This document shows positions 8,007 to 17,200 of a stretch of 64,000 bases of DNA, one piece after another. The first letter of the stretch is position 1, and the number at the start of each line of letters is the position of its first letter. The stretch lies in assembly GCA_963675995.2 (NCBI GenBank), contig CAXXIY010000002.1, positions 682,001 through 746,000 of the forward strand. Direction: 5' to 3'. Origin of the DNA: JAAFHB01 sp963675995 (GTDB lineage Bacteria; Bacteroidota; Bacteroidia; Bacteroidales; Prolixibacteraceae). The translations under genes were made by a program, and so were the position numbers. The notes beneath the pieces are model-generated. The model saw only the letters and a list, made by a program, of their open reading frames with translations, was not told where the DNA came from and did no database searches.

Positions 8007-9869
8007 CTATTCCAGTTCACTGATTTCCAGCCAGCGCAACTCTTTATCGTCAAGCAGTCCCCTGATTTCACCATGACGCTGAGATTTAGTGACGAGCTCC
8101 TCCGAAGTACAATCTCCTGAATTCATTACTGTTTCAATTAACTTCTTCTCCTCTTCGAGAGATGCAATATCTTTTTCAAGTTGCTCCAATTCCCGTTTCT
8201 CATTGAAAGTTAATTTGCGTGTTCCTTCTTTCACCGGCTTTGATTTAGCCACCTTTTCGCGCTTTTCAGGCAATCGTGACTCTTTTTCCTTCTCATCGAT
8301 CCACTCTCTGTAATCGGAATAGTTGCCCGGAAAATCTTTGATCTTTCCATCACCATCGAACACAAACAGGTGATCGACAATCTTATCCATGAAGAACCGA
8401 TCATGCGAAACCACAATGGCGCACCCCTGAAAATTACGCAAATAGTCTTCAAGTACATTTAATGTCATAATGTCCAGGTCGTTCGTTGGTTCATCGAGTA
8501 TCAGGAAATTTGGATTCCGCATCAGAATGGTGCAAAGGTATAACCGCCGTTTTTCACCGCCGCTCAGCTTTTCAACAAAATTGTATTGTGTATCAGGAGG
8601 GAACAGAAAGTAGTTCAGAAACTGCGATGCGGTCATCCGGTTTCCGTTACCAAGGTCAACTACCTCAGCAATCTCTTTGATCACATCAATCACACGGTCA
8701 CCCGTATTAAAACTGATCCCATCCTGCCGATAATATCCAAAACTGATCGTTTCGCCAACATCGATGGTCCCGCTGTCTGGCTGCAATGCTCCGGTGAGCA
8801 TATTAAGAACAGTTGTTTTGCCGCTCCCATTCTTCCCGATGATCCCGATTTTTTCGAGCCGGGCAAAGTTATAACTGAACTTATCCAGGATGGTCAGATC
8901 GCCAAAAGCCTTGGAGAGATTTTTTACATTCAGAATTTTGCTGCCAAGTCGTTTCCCCTGAATAGTGAGCTCTATCTGCTCTTCCTCACGACGCTGCGAG
9001 GCCTTTTCCTGCAATTTATAGGCATTCTCAGTCCGGTATTTCGATTTATGGCTCCGGGCCTGAGGCATCCGTCGAAGCCATTCCAGCTCAGTGCGAAAAA
9101 GATTTCGGGCACGGTCGATTTCGGCATTCATCGACTGAATCCGTTCCTCCCTTTTCTCTACATAATAGGAGTAATTACCTTTGTATTTGTAGACAGTATT
9201 ATCTTCTAATTCAATTATTTCATTGCAAACGCGATCAAGAAAATAGCGATCATGGGTAACCATAAACAGCGTGCCCTTTGCTTTTTCGAGGTATTTTTCA
9301 AGCCATTCGATCATTTCCAGATCGAGGTGGTTGGTTGGTTCATCAAGGATTAGGAAATCGGGTTCATCAATCAGAATATGGGCGAGTGCAACTCTTTTTT
9401 TCTGACCTCCCGAAAGATATTTAATTTGCTGATTCACATTGGTGATCTTCAATTGAGTCAGGATTTGTTTGATGCGCAGTTCAAAATCCCAGGCATTCAG
9501 CACATTCATACGTTCGATGGCACTGTCTAAAAGTCGGGGGTCGTGATTTTCAAGTGCTTTTTCATAGTTTTTTACTGCCTGAATTAATTCGCCCGATGAG
9601 TTGAAGGCAGCTTCCAAAACCGTATCCTCAGGGTTCAGATCGGGGTTTTGCCTCAGATATCCGATCGAAATATGGTTCGAAAGGGTCGATTTACCCGTGT
9701 CAGGTGTCTCAATACCTGCAATTATATCCATCAAAGTCGACTTTCCGGCTCCGTTTTTGGCAATCATTGCAACTTTTTGCCCTTCAGTCACCGAAAAGCT
9801 AATTCCATCAAAAAGAGCCAGTTCACCCCAATATTTTGAAAGATTTTCTACCTGCAGATATGTGATCAT
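8007..9869 (-). CDS. ABC-F family ATPase (Uup-like)
   Basis: A 620-residue cytoplasmic protein with two ABC ATPase domains in one chain and no membrane segment. Domain 1 has Walker A AKNGAGKST (about 37-45), signature LSGGQKKR and Walker B LILDEPTNHLD. A linker rich in Arg/Glu follows (MPQARSHKSKYRTE), then domain 2 with Walker A GKNGSGKTT, signature LSGGEKRR and LILDEPTNDLD. The C-terminal 75 residues (FNEKRELEQLEKDIASLEEEKK) form a coiled coil as in Uup. ABC-F proteins act on ribosomes or, for Uup, also on branched DNA intermediates. This is a housekeeping-type member; nothing marks it as an antibiotic-resistance variant. Confidence 0.93.
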   Translation of the reverse strand: MITYLQVENLSKYWGELALFDGISFSVTEGQKVAMIAKNGAGKSTLMDIIAGIETPDTGKSTLSNHISIGYLRQNPDLNPEDTVLEAAFNSSGELIQAVKNYEKALENHDPRLLDSAIERMNVLNAWDFELRIKQILTQLKITNVNQQIKYLSGGQKKRVALAHILIDEPDFLILDEPTNHLDLEMIEWLEKYLEKAKGTLFMVTHDRYFLDRVCNEIIELEDNTVYKYKGNYSYYVEKREERIQSMNAEIDRARNLFRTELEWLRRMPQARSHKSKYRTENAYKLQEKASQRREEEQIELTIQGKRLGSKILNVKNLSKAFGDLTILDKFSYNFARLEKIGIIGKNGSGKTTVLNMLTGALQPDSGTIDVGETISFGYYRQDGISFNTGDRVIDVIKEIAEVVDLGNGNRMTASQFLNYFLFPPDTQYNFVEKLSGGEKRRLYLCTILMRNPNFLILDEPTNDLDIMTLNVLEDYLRNFQGCAIVVSHDRFFMDKIVDHLFVFDGDGKIKDFPGNYSDYREWIDEKEKESRLPEKREKVAKSKPVKEGTRKLTFNEKRELEQLEKDIASLEEEKKLIETVMNSGDCTSEELVTKSQRHGEIRGLLDDKELRWLEISELE

Positions 9870-9954
9870 AAAAATTGAAAATTACAGGGGCGAAATTAAC
9901 ACGAAAATCTACAAAAGAGATCTTAATTTTATCCCTCAGTTTAAAAGTAAATTC

Positions 9955-10596
9955 ATGCAAAAAGAAGAGCGGTTTAAAAAGGTCATTGAATGGTTTAAAG
10001 TGAATGTGCCTGTAGCTGAAAGTGAACTTCGTTATGACAACCCCTACGAATTGATAGTAGCTGTAATATTGTCGGCGCAATGTACCGATAAGCGGGTCAA
10101 TCAAATTACCCCTGAATTGCTGAAACGATTTCCAACTCCCGAAAAGTTGGCAGAAGTTGAATCGGGAGAGGTCTTTGAATACATCAGGTCGTGCTCCTAT
10201 CCGAATAACAAGGCTAAACATCTGGTTGGAATGGCCCGGAAACTTGTTGCCGATTACAACGGTCGTGTGCCTGACGAAGTGGATGAACTGGTGAAACTGC
10301 CGGGTGTTGGACGAAAAACTGCGAATGTGATTGCTTCGGTCATCTTTAACAAACCTGCGATGGCTGTCGATACCCACGTTTTCAGGGTTGCTGCGCGCCT
10401 GGGACTTTCGGTGAATTCAAAAACACCACTCGAAACTGAGAAACAGCTGGTTGAATACATTCCTGATGAGATGATTCCGATCGCTCATCACTGGCTGATT
10501 TTGCATGGGAGATATGTGTGTGTTGCCAGAAAACCCAAATGTGAAAGTTGCGGACTTCAACCTTATTGCGCCTATTTCAATCATGAAGTCAAATAA
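9955..10596 (+). CDS. nth: Endonuclease III (DNA glycosylase/AP lyase)
   Basis: A 213-residue base-excision repair enzyme that removes oxidised pyrimidines and cuts at abasic sites. The helix-hairpin-helix LPGVGRKTANVI carries the catalytic Lys (about residue 121), and Asp139 lies in VDTHVFRV. The C-terminal [4Fe-4S] ligands have the exact C-x6-C-x2-C-x5-C spacing. The frame stays open upstream to 9601, but that part is antisense to the ABC-F gene and not Nth-like; the ATG at 9955 starts right before the conserved N-terminus and gives normal length. The gene is divergent from the ABC-F gene with 85 bases between starts. Confidence 0.96.
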   Translation: MQKEERFKKVIEWFKVNVPVAESELRYDNPYELIVAVILSAQCTDKRVNQITPELLKRFPTPEKLAEVESGEVFEYIRSCSYPNNKAKHLVGMARKLVADYNGRVPDEVDELVKLPGVGRKTANVIASVIFNKPAMAVDTHVFRVAARLGLSVNSKTPLETEKQLVEYIPDEMIPIAHHWLILHGRYVCVARKPKCESCGLQPYCAYFNHEVK

Positions 10597-10631
10597 ACAC
10601 AGTTTAAAATAATTAAAAATTACCAATCGAA

Positions 10632-10661
10632 TTTGTTTTTTGTCCATTCTTTGTAACTTTG
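10632..10661 (+). promoter_or_regulatory. Promoter of the ferredoxin gene
   Basis: TTTG (10632-10635), an 18-base spacer, then TAACTTTG (10654-10661), matching the Bacteroidota consensus. It lies 57 bases upstream of the ferredoxin ATG. Confidence 0.65.
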
Positions 10662-10717
10662 CGCTATAATTTTGGGACTAAAAATAAGTTAATTATAAAC
10701 AAAAAATCAAGTTAGTT

Positions 10718-10885
10718 ATGGCTTACAAAATTTCTGAAGAGTGTATCGCTTGCGGGACTTGCATCGACGAGTGTCCGGTAGAAGCTATCAGCGAAGGTGA
10801 AATCTATAAAATTGATGCAGAACTTTGCACCGATTGTGGCTCATGTGCTGAAGTTTGTCCTACCGACGCAATTTCACCGGAATAA
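10718..10885 (+). CDS. 2[4Fe-4S] ferredoxin, 55 residues
   Basis: A short gene encoding a clostridial-type ferredoxin that transfers low-potential electrons in the cytoplasm. Two C-x2-C-x2-C-x3-C-P motifs are complete (Cys 9, 12, 15, 19 and Cys 37, 40, 43, 47), each followed by Pro, as in bacterial 8Fe ferredoxins. It has its own promoter at 10632-10661 and a strong terminator at 10908-10938, so it is a single-gene transcript. Its presence fits an anaerobic or facultative metabolism with pyruvate:ferredoxin-type enzymes, which are not in this window. Confidence 0.97.
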   Translation: MAYKISEECIACGTCIDECPVEAISEGEIYKIDAELCTDCGSCAEVCPTDAISPE

Positions 10886-10907
10886 TTTCAGGGAAAAAGA
10901 TACTGAG

Positions 10908-10938
10908 AACCTGCTAAGTTTTAGCAGGTTTTTTTTTG
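10908..10938 (+). terminator. Terminator after the ferredoxin gene
   Basis: A perfect 10-bp stem AACCTGCTAA/TTAGCAGGTT (10908-10917 with 10921-10930) with a 3-base loop, running into nine or more T. A textbook intrinsic terminator. The 210 bases from here to the next gene hold nothing I can identify. Confidence 0.92.
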
Positions 10939-11151
10939 TATAGTCGATTAATATCCACATCAACGATCAGATTTCATAAGCATCAGTGTGCCTCCCCAGT
11001 TCAATCCTGTGAAACAATTCATTACACGGATCACCACGGAGAACACACCGAGACATGCTGAGATTCCGGACATTGTAAAGGGGTAGCCATGAAAGCTATA
11101 AGTAAGAATAAATAGTTACGACATTTTATTCAGACCAGGTAAACCAGTAAC

Positions 11152-12141
11152 TCAGTCTTGCGGGTAACTAATCCCGGCTATTTGGCGTATGGTGTCCATT
11201 GTTTTCATCAGTGACTGACTTTGGGTATGTGGCATTAAATCACTTTCAAGTCTGCAGGCATCGAGGCATCTCATCGCTTCGGCAGCCTCCTGCTTCAATC
11301 CACAGCTGTTCTCATCAAAGTTGTACCGTTTAATCCCCAATGAAGGTTTTTCAACCTCCATCCATTGATCCAGCGAACTCAACCTCCTCAAACGAATGGT
11401 TCCAAATTCACAAAGAATATCGGTTCCCAACCCTGCACTTGCTACAAAGGAGGCAAAGATAGATGCAGAAAATCCCGCTGCGTAATCGAACCTGACCGAT
11501 ATACTCTGATCAATTCCTGTTACTGAAAATTCAGCCTTAGCAGTAATCCGATCGGGCTCTCCCAGAAAGTAGAGGGTGTCGAAGACGGGGTAAATGCCGA
11601 TATCAAGCAAAGCTCCTCCCCCTAAATTGGGATTCATCAGCCTTTGAGATGGATCATAAGGAGATTTATTGAATCCATAATATGCCTGAATATATTTTAC
11701 TTGGCCTAATTCTCCCGAATCAATCAACCGTTTTGCCTCCCGGTACGAAGGTTGGTGCGGGACCATCATTGCTTCCATAAGAAATACTTTATTTTCGTGG
11801 GCACACGCCAACATCCGCCCCACCTCTATACTATTTATTGCGAAAGCTTTCTCGCATAAGACAGGTTTCCGGTGATTCAAACAGAGGAGTGCATGTTCAG
11901 CATGATGTGAATGAGGGGAGGCGATGTAGATGATATCCACTTCAGGATCGGCCACCAAATCTTCATAATTGCCATAATAATGTTCAGCACTAAATTCCTC
12001 CGCAAATTCCTTTGCACGTTCCGGATTTCTTGATCCAACGGAGAAAACACGGGCATTACCGAGTTGCATTAATTCGGTAGCAAATTTTCGGGCAATCCGG
12101 CCCGGAGCAAGAATTCCCCAATTGTAGATTTTTGTAGACAT
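11152..12141 (-). CDS. Gfo/Idh/MocA family NAD(P)-dependent oxidoreductase
   Basis: A 329-residue cytoplasmic oxidoreductase. The N-terminal Rossmann fold starts WGILAPGRIARKFA (dinucleotide loop, Gly pattern slightly altered to ILAPGRIA), with ASPHSHH and the conserved CEKAFAIN block whose Lys contacts cofactor and substrate. The C-terminal substrate domain has GGGALLDIGIYP, characteristic of the subgroup that includes dimeric dihydrodiol dehydrogenase and sugar/inositol dehydrogenases. There is no signal peptide, in contrast to many Bacteroidota glycan-locus members. It is transcribed alone from the promoter at 12189-12220. The substrate is unknown. Confidence 0.88.
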   Translation of the reverse strand: MSTKIYNWGILAPGRIARKFATELMQLGNARVFSVGSRNPERAKEFAEEFSAEHYYGNYEDLVADPEVDIIYIASPHSHHAEHALLCLNHRKPVLCEKAFAINSIEVGRMLACAHENKVFLMEAMMVPHQPSYREAKRLIDSGELGQVKYIQAYYGFNKSPYDPSQRLMNPNLGGGALLDIGIYPVFDTLYFLGEPDRITAKAEFSVTGIDQSISVRFDYAAGFSASIFASFVASAGLGTDILCEFGTIRLRRLSSLDQWMEVEKPSLGIKRYNFDENSCGLKQEAAEAMRCLDACRLESDLMPHTQSQSLMKTMDTIRQIAGISYPQD

Positions 12142-12188
12142 AAAACAAGTGATTAAGACGAACTAAGTCATTTGAAAACAAATTTCTC

Positions 12189-12220
12189 CAAAGATATCAT
12201 TTATCAAAAAAAATTGTCAA
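12189..12220 (-). promoter_or_regulatory. Promoter of the Gfo/Idh/MocA gene
   Basis: On the minus strand: TTG (12218-12220), a 21-base spacer, TATCTTTG (12189-12196). It fits the Bacteroidota consensus and lies 48 bases upstream of the start codon. Confidence 0.55.
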
Positions 12221-12249
12221 TTTTACAATCCTAATTACTACAACAGCTT

Positions 12250-12825
12250 ATGGAAAAACAACCGTCGAGAGACGAGGCATTTGCCCTTTTATGTCAATAT
12301 AACAAACAGGAAAGTCTGATCCGGCATGGTTTGGCTGTAGAGGCAGTCATGCGCCATTTTGCTGAGCAATCGGGTGAAGATGTTGAAAAGTGGGGAGTGA
12401 TAGGACTTTGTCATGATCTTGATTATGAGCAGTTCCCTGATCAACATTGTACCATGACGCGCCTATTGCTTGAGCAGAAGGGGTGGCCCGAAAGTTATAT
12501 CCATGCAATTGTTAGTCATGGCTGGGGAATCTGTTCAGATGTTGAACCAATAGAATATATGGAGAAGGTGTTGTTTGCGACGGATGAACTTACCGGATTG
12601 ATCACGGCGTGCGTTTATGTGAGGCCATCCAAAAGTATACTTGATCTGACTACCAAATCAGTGATGAAGAAATGGAACACCCGTATGTTTGCCGCCGGAG
12701 CCAACCGCGATGTGATTTCCAGGGGCGCCGATATCCTGGGAATTAAGCTGGAGCTATTAGTGGAGGAGACGATCATTGGGATGCAAAGACGGGCGGATTT
12801 GATAGGACTCGCAGGAAATCCTTAA
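12250..12825 (+). CDS. HD-domain phosphohydrolase-like protein
   Basis: A 191-residue soluble protein of the HD superfamily, whose members hydrolyse phosphate esters of nucleotides or second messengers. The metal site is recognisable: His26 in ESLIRHGLAV, His55-Asp56 in LCHDLDYE, a His in IVSHGWG and Asp in FATDELTGLI. This single-domain pattern resembles uncharacterised HDIG proteins rather than HD-GYP or RelA/SpoT enzymes. It is divergent from the oxidoreductase gene. The substrate cannot be inferred. Confidence 0.85.
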   Translation: MEKQPSRDEAFALLCQYNKQESLIRHGLAVEAVMRHFAEQSGEDVEKWGVIGLCHDLDYEQFPDQHCTMTRLLLEQKGWPESYIHAIVSHGWGICSDVEPIEYMEKVLFATDELTGLITACVYVRPSKSILDLTTKSVMKKWNTRMFAAGANRDVISRGADILGIKLELLVEETIIGMQRRADLIGLAGNP

Positions 12826-12886
12826 TTGAGATGATAAGGAAACAACCAAGTTTTTTACGGAAAGTATGGGATATCAAATAAACTTC

Positions 12887-12894
12887 TAACTTTG
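12887..12894 (+). promoter_or_regulatory. Probable -7 element of the FIST-kinase operon
   Basis: TAACTTTG matches TAnnTTTG, 39 bases before the FIST gene start. No -33 TTTG is seen at usual spacing. Confidence 0.45.
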
Positions 12895-12932
12895 ACTTCA
12901 TCCCTGTTTAACGCACGCAACAATTTCGCAAA

Positions 12933-14075
12933 ATGAAAATAGAACAATCGATTTATTCAGAGGCTTTTGGCTGGGTAAAAAAAAGTGAAAATAACCTGGG
13001 TCAGACAGCTCAGCTCGTTTTGTTATTTGGCAATAGGGAGTTGCTTTGTGAACAAAAACCGATCGATTTTGTAATTAACGCATATCCTGCTGCCCAAATT
13101 GTTGGTTGTTCCACATCGGGAGAGATTATTCAGGAAGAAGTTCTGAATAATAATATTGTGTGCACTGCCATCTGTTTTGAAAATACCCGGATTGAAATTG
13201 CCAGGGAGTATATCCATGCGATGGAAGATAGTTTCAATGTGGGTGAAATATTGGCACAGCGTCTTTATAAAGAGAATCTTGTTCATATGATGGTCTTCTC
13301 TGAGGGTTTGAATATAAACGGGAGTGAATTGACCAAGGGATTAAACAGCAGACTTAATGACAAAATTTCGATAACAGGTGGTTTAGCAGGTGATCAGGAT
13401 GATTTTTCAGAGACCGTAATTGTTCACAATCGGGCAGGTGAAAAAAATCTTGTTTTGGCGATCGGTTTTTATAGTGAACATCTTCAGGTAGGGTATGGAT
13501 CTATGGGTGGCTGGGATTCCTTTGGCGTTGATCGCGAGGTAACCAAATCCAAAGGAAATATCCTCTATGAACTGGATAATCTCCCGGCTCTTGAGCTTTA
13601 CAAACGGTATCTGGGGAGTCACGCTGCGAATCTTCCGGCTTCTGCACTTCTGTTCCCGTTAAGCCTGAAAATTAAGGATAGTGAAACAGCGGTTGTACGC
13701 ACAGTCTTAGCCGTGAATGAGTCGGATGGAAGTATGGTTTTTGCAGGAGATATTCCTCAGGGTGAATATGTTAGGCTAATGAAAGCCAATTCTGACCGAC
13801 TGATTGACGGCGCGCATGGAGCTGCAGAAATGTCGAAAACCAGCTTGAAAGATTCGTCTCCTGACCTGGCAATTCTGATCAGTTGTGTAGGCCGCAAATT
13901 GGTTTTAAAGCAACGGGTAGAGGAGGAACTTGAGATTATTCGTGAATCAATTGGCCAAAATGCCGCTATGACAGGCTTTTATTCTTATGGTGAGATTTGT
14001 CCTGTCAAACCGTTCGAACAACACTGTGAGCTGCATAACCAGACCATGACAATAACATTGTTCAAGGAGCTTTAA
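12933..14075 (+). CDS. FIST-domain sensory protein
   Basis: A 380-residue cytoplasmic protein covering FIST_N (about 25-215) and FIST_C (about 220-365). Visible family features are VGCSTSGEI early in FIST_N, TGGLAGDQDDF, the GYGSMGGWDSFG turn, and GFYSYGEICP near the end of FIST_C. FIST proteins are thought to bind small ligands such as amino acids and pass the signal to a partner. The kinase gene starts only 12 bases downstream on the same strand, so this is a two-gene sensory operon and the FIST protein is probably the input module of that kinase, which has PAS domains but no membrane segment of its own. The ligand is unknown. Confidence 0.9.
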   Translation: MKIEQSIYSEAFGWVKKSENNLGQTAQLVLLFGNRELLCEQKPIDFVINAYPAAQIVGCSTSGEIIQEEVLNNNIVCTAICFENTRIEIAREYIHAMEDSFNVGEILAQRLYKENLVHMMVFSEGLNINGSELTKGLNSRLNDKISITGGLAGDQDDFSETVIVHNRAGEKNLVLAIGFYSEHLQVGYGSMGGWDSFGVDREVTKSKGNILYELDNLPALELYKRYLGSHAANLPASALLFPLSLKIKDSETAVVRTVLAVNESDGSMVFAGDIPQGEYVRLMKANSDRLIDGAHGAAEMSKTSLKDSSPDLAILISCVGRKLVLKQRVEEELEIIRESIGQNAAMTGFYSYGEICPVKPFEQHCELHNQTMTITLFKEL

Positions 14076-14087
14076 ATTAATCGAATT

Positions 14088-17000
14088 ATGGCAAACATCC
14101 TGAATAAGATTTTATTACGACAGATTAAAAAACATTTCGGTTCATATGAACTTCTGCCTGATCAGATGAAGGAATTCTTGCAGGATGTCAATAGTTCCTA
14201 TGAAAATTTTGAGAATGATTCTCAATTGCTTCAAAACTCAATTGAAATAAATTCGCAGGAACTTAGGGAATCGTATCAGAAGCATAAGCATGATGCAGAA
14301 ACCCAAAAAGAGACAATTAACAAGATAAAAGAGGCCATATATGCGCTCAATCCATCTGGTTTAAGTGATAAAAGTCCAAACGAATCTGACCCTTCCAATA
14401 GCAATTATTTAATTGATGCCCTGTTAAAATTAATTGAGGAGCGTAATCAGGCGGAGGAAGCCCTCAATAATGAGCGGGTACTTTTCCGTACAATCATCGA
14501 CTTGATACCTGATGCAGTATATGTAAAGGATATCGAGGGGCGAAAGGTATTGGCAAATCCGGCAGAAGTTTATTTCTCCGGGAAAATGATGGAGGAGGAG
14601 ATCATTGGAAAGACTGACCTAAATTTGTACCCCGATGAAGATGCCCAACGGGGTTTTTCGGAAGATCAGGTGGTTCTTCAGACAGGAACGTCAATTTTTG
14701 ATATCGATGGGAAATTAATAGATCGGGAAGGTAAGCAACATTGGCTTTTGGTGTCGAAAGTTCCTTTGCACGACACGCACGGGAAGATTACCGGATTAGT
14801 TGGGGTAACTCATGACATCAGTGCTCGTAAACAGGTTGAAAATGAGTTAAAACAAGTATCTACACGACTTGCATTAGCAACCCGTGCCGGCGGTGTTGGT
14901 GTATGGGACCTTAATCTTGAGTCAAACGTTCTGTTATGGGACGACCAGATGTTTATGTTGTATGGTGTTGATAAATTCAATTTTACCGTAACATATGAAT
15001 CGTGGTTAACGGCAATTCATCCTGAAGATAAGGTGCAGGTTGAACATCAGATTCAAACTGCGATTGTTGGGGAGGCGGAATTTGATGCTGAGTTCCGCGT
15101 CATCTGGCCGGAAGGCTCCATTCATAATATCAGGGCACTTGCTACTGTACAACGCGATAGCGCAGGCAAACCGCTGAGCATGATCGGCACAAACTGGGAC
15201 ATTACTGTTCAGAAAGAAACCGAAGCGACACTTTTGTCTGCCAAACAAGAGGCTGATATCGCCAACAAAGCCAAATCTGAATTCCTGGCCAATATGAGCC
15301 ATGAAATTCGAACCCCTCTGAATGGAGTAATTGGTTTTACGGATCTATTATTAAAAACTCAATTAAACAAAATCCAACAGCAGTATGCTGCAAATGCCAA
15401 TACATCAGGACATGCACTTTTAGCAATCATTAATGATATTCTTGATTTCTCTAAAATTGAAGCTGGTAAGATGGAGTTGAACTGGGTGAAAACCGATATG
15501 ATTGAGCTGGCTGAACAAACCTCAGACATCATAAAATATCACGCATTCCAGAAGGGACTTGAGCTTCTTTTAAATATCCAACACAATATTCCTCGTTATG
15601 CAATAGTCGATCCTACAAGGCTTAAGCAGATATTAATCAATATTTTGGGAAATGCTGTTAAATTCACCGAATCGGGCGAGGTGGAACTAAAAGTGACATT
15701 TAACCAAATTGACGACATTAAAGGAGAATTCAGCTTTATGATTCGGGATACTGGTATTGGCATCAGTCAGGAACAACAGAAACAATTGTTTAAAGCATTC
15801 TCGCAGGCTGATAATTCTACAACCCGTAAATTTGGCGGAACGGGTCTGGGCCTCACGATTTCAAATCTACTTGCTGAAAAAATGGGAAGCAAAATTGAAA
15901 TTATCAGTGAACCTGGGATGGGATCAAGTTTCTTCTTTTCAGTCGAAACAACTTACGAAACCGGGGAGAAACCTGATCATGAAGGCCTTGCGGAAATGAA
16001 GCGTCTTTTGGTGATTGACGACAATGATCATAACCGGATGATCCTTGAACATACCTGTATGGAATGGGGTGTTGAATTTGTCGGTATTGAAAGTGGTCGG
16101 TCAGCAATTCAGCTGATTGAACAGTCTCAACCGTTTGACGTGATTATCGTTGATTATCATATGCCACACTTTAACGGGCTTGAAACCATCAGAACCATCA
16201 GGAAAGAGTTAAACCTTACTCCCGAAAAACAACCTATCATTTTGCTTCATAGCTCTTCGGATGATATTAAAATTTACGAGGAGTGTAAAAACCTGGGAGT
16301 AATCTATAACCTCACAAAACCGGTGAAGTCTAAAGAATTATTGCATTATCTGAAGCGTATTCACTATCATCCGGCTGCCACTGGTTCTGAGCATGAAATT
16401 TCATTACTGAAACAGGCAGGCCATACACTCAATAATTCTTCCCCTGTTATACTCGTTGCTGAAGATGTCGTTATTAATATGATACTGGTAACCACATTAA
16501 TAAAGCAAATGGTTCCAAATGTCACTGTTTATGAAGCGAAAAATGGAAAGGAGGCATTTGAGATGACCATTTCAAATAAACCTGATCTCATTATTATGGA
16601 TATTCAGATGCCTTTGATGTCAGGAATTGAAGCAACCATTGAGATCCGGAAATTTGAATCCCTTCAGGGGTGCCGTATTCCCATCATTGCACTAACTGCC
16701 GGGGCAATAAAGGGGGAAAAAGAGAAATGCATTGAAGCCGGAATGGACGATTTTCTCACAAAACCTCTTGACCAGAGAACATTAAGTCAGATATTAAGGA
16801 AACACCTGACCAATTTTAATCAACCCCCGAATCATTCAACTAAAGTGTTCAGTCAGGAAAAAGCACTTCCTCACTTTGATCAAATCAAGCTGATGGAAAG
16901 TATCGGCAATAGTCGCGTAATCGCAGGTGAGTTGCTTGAAGTAGTGCCGGGGCAATTTAACCATGAAATCGCATCTTTACGCAAAGCGATTGGCAATCGG

Positions 17001-17198
17001 GATCTGTCAGAGATTAAAATGATTGCCCATTCCATTAAAGGTGCATCACTGAACATGTGGTTTAACCAAATGGCAGAATTGTCGAATAAAATTGAATTGT
17101 ATCTTGATCAGGATCACTTCGATGAGCTTGAAAAAATAGCTGATGAGCTTGTATTGGAATGGGACCTGATTCAGATACTTATAAAGGAAATCGCATAA
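14088..17198 (+). CDS. Cytoplasmic hybrid histidine kinase, PAS-PAS-HK-REC-REC-HPt
   Basis: A 1036-residue multi-step phosphorelay kinase. Order: a helical N-terminus (1-120), PAS1 (about 125-255), PAS2 with PAC (about 260-380), HisKA with NMSHEIRTPLNG (His about 405), HATPase_c with DPTRLKQILINILGNAVKF and GGTGLGLTIS boxes, REC1 (phospho-Asp in IVDYHMP, about 688), REC2 (Asp in IMDIQMP, about 837) and a C-terminal HPt (His in AHSIKGASLN, about 980). No transmembrane helix is seen, so sensing is internal, probably through PAS and the co-transcribed FIST protein. No response regulator with an output domain is adjacent, so the downstream target is unclear. Its stop is 2 bases from the stop of the convergent dehydrogenase gene. 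Confidence 0.95.
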   Translation: MANILNKILLRQIKKHFGSYELLPDQMKEFLQDVNSSYENFENDSQLLQNSIEINSQELRESYQKHKHDAETQKETINKIKEAIYALNPSGLSDKSPNESDPSNSNYLIDALLKLIEERNQAEEALNNERVLFRTIIDLIPDAVYVKDIEGRKVLANPAEVYFSGKMMEEEIIGKTDLNLYPDEDAQRGFSEDQVVLQTGTSIFDIDGKLIDREGKQHWLLVSKVPLHDTHGKITGLVGVTHDISARKQVENELKQVSTRLALATRAGGVGVWDLNLESNVLLWDDQMFMLYGVDKFNFTVTYESWLTAIHPEDKVQVEHQIQTAIVGEAEFDAEFRVIWPEGSIHNIRALATVQRDSAGKPLSMIGTNWDITVQKETEATLLSAKQEADIANKAKSEFLANMSHEIRTPLNGVIGFTDLLLKTQLNKIQQQYAANANTSGHALLAIINDILDFSKIEAGKMELNWVKTDMIELAEQTSDIIKYHAFQKGLELLLNIQHNIPRYAIVDPTRLKQILINILGNAVKFTESGEVELKVTFNQIDDIKGEFSFMIRDTGIGISQEQQKQLFKAFSQADNSTTRKFGGTGLGLTISNLLAEKMGSKIEIISEPGMGSSFFFSVETTYETGEKPDHEGLAEMKRLLVIDDNDHNRMILEHTCMEWGVEFVGIESGRSAIQLIEQSQPFDVIIVDYHMPHFNGLETIRTIRKELNLTPEKQPIILLHSSSDDIKIYEECKNLGVIYNLTKPVKSKELLHYLKRIHYHPAATGSEHEISLLKQAGHTLNNSSPVILVAEDVVINMILVTTLIKQMVPNVTVYEAKNGKEAFEMTISNKPDLIIMDIQMPLMSGIEATIEIRKFESLQGCRIPIIALTAGAIKGEKEKCIEAGMDDFLTKPLDQRTLSQILRKHLTNFNQPPNHSTKVFSQEKALPHFDQIKLMESIGNSRVIAGELLEVVPGQFNHEIASLRKAIGNRDLSEIKMIAHSIKGASLNMWFNQMAELSNKIELYLDQDHFDELEKIADELVLEWDLIQILIKEIA

Positions 17199-17200
17199 AC

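Noticed and set aside
9601..9954. Extended N-terminus of the endonuclease III frame
   Set aside because: The extra 118 codons are antisense to the ABC-F gene, show no Nth similarity, and the ATG at 9955 gives the normal protein.
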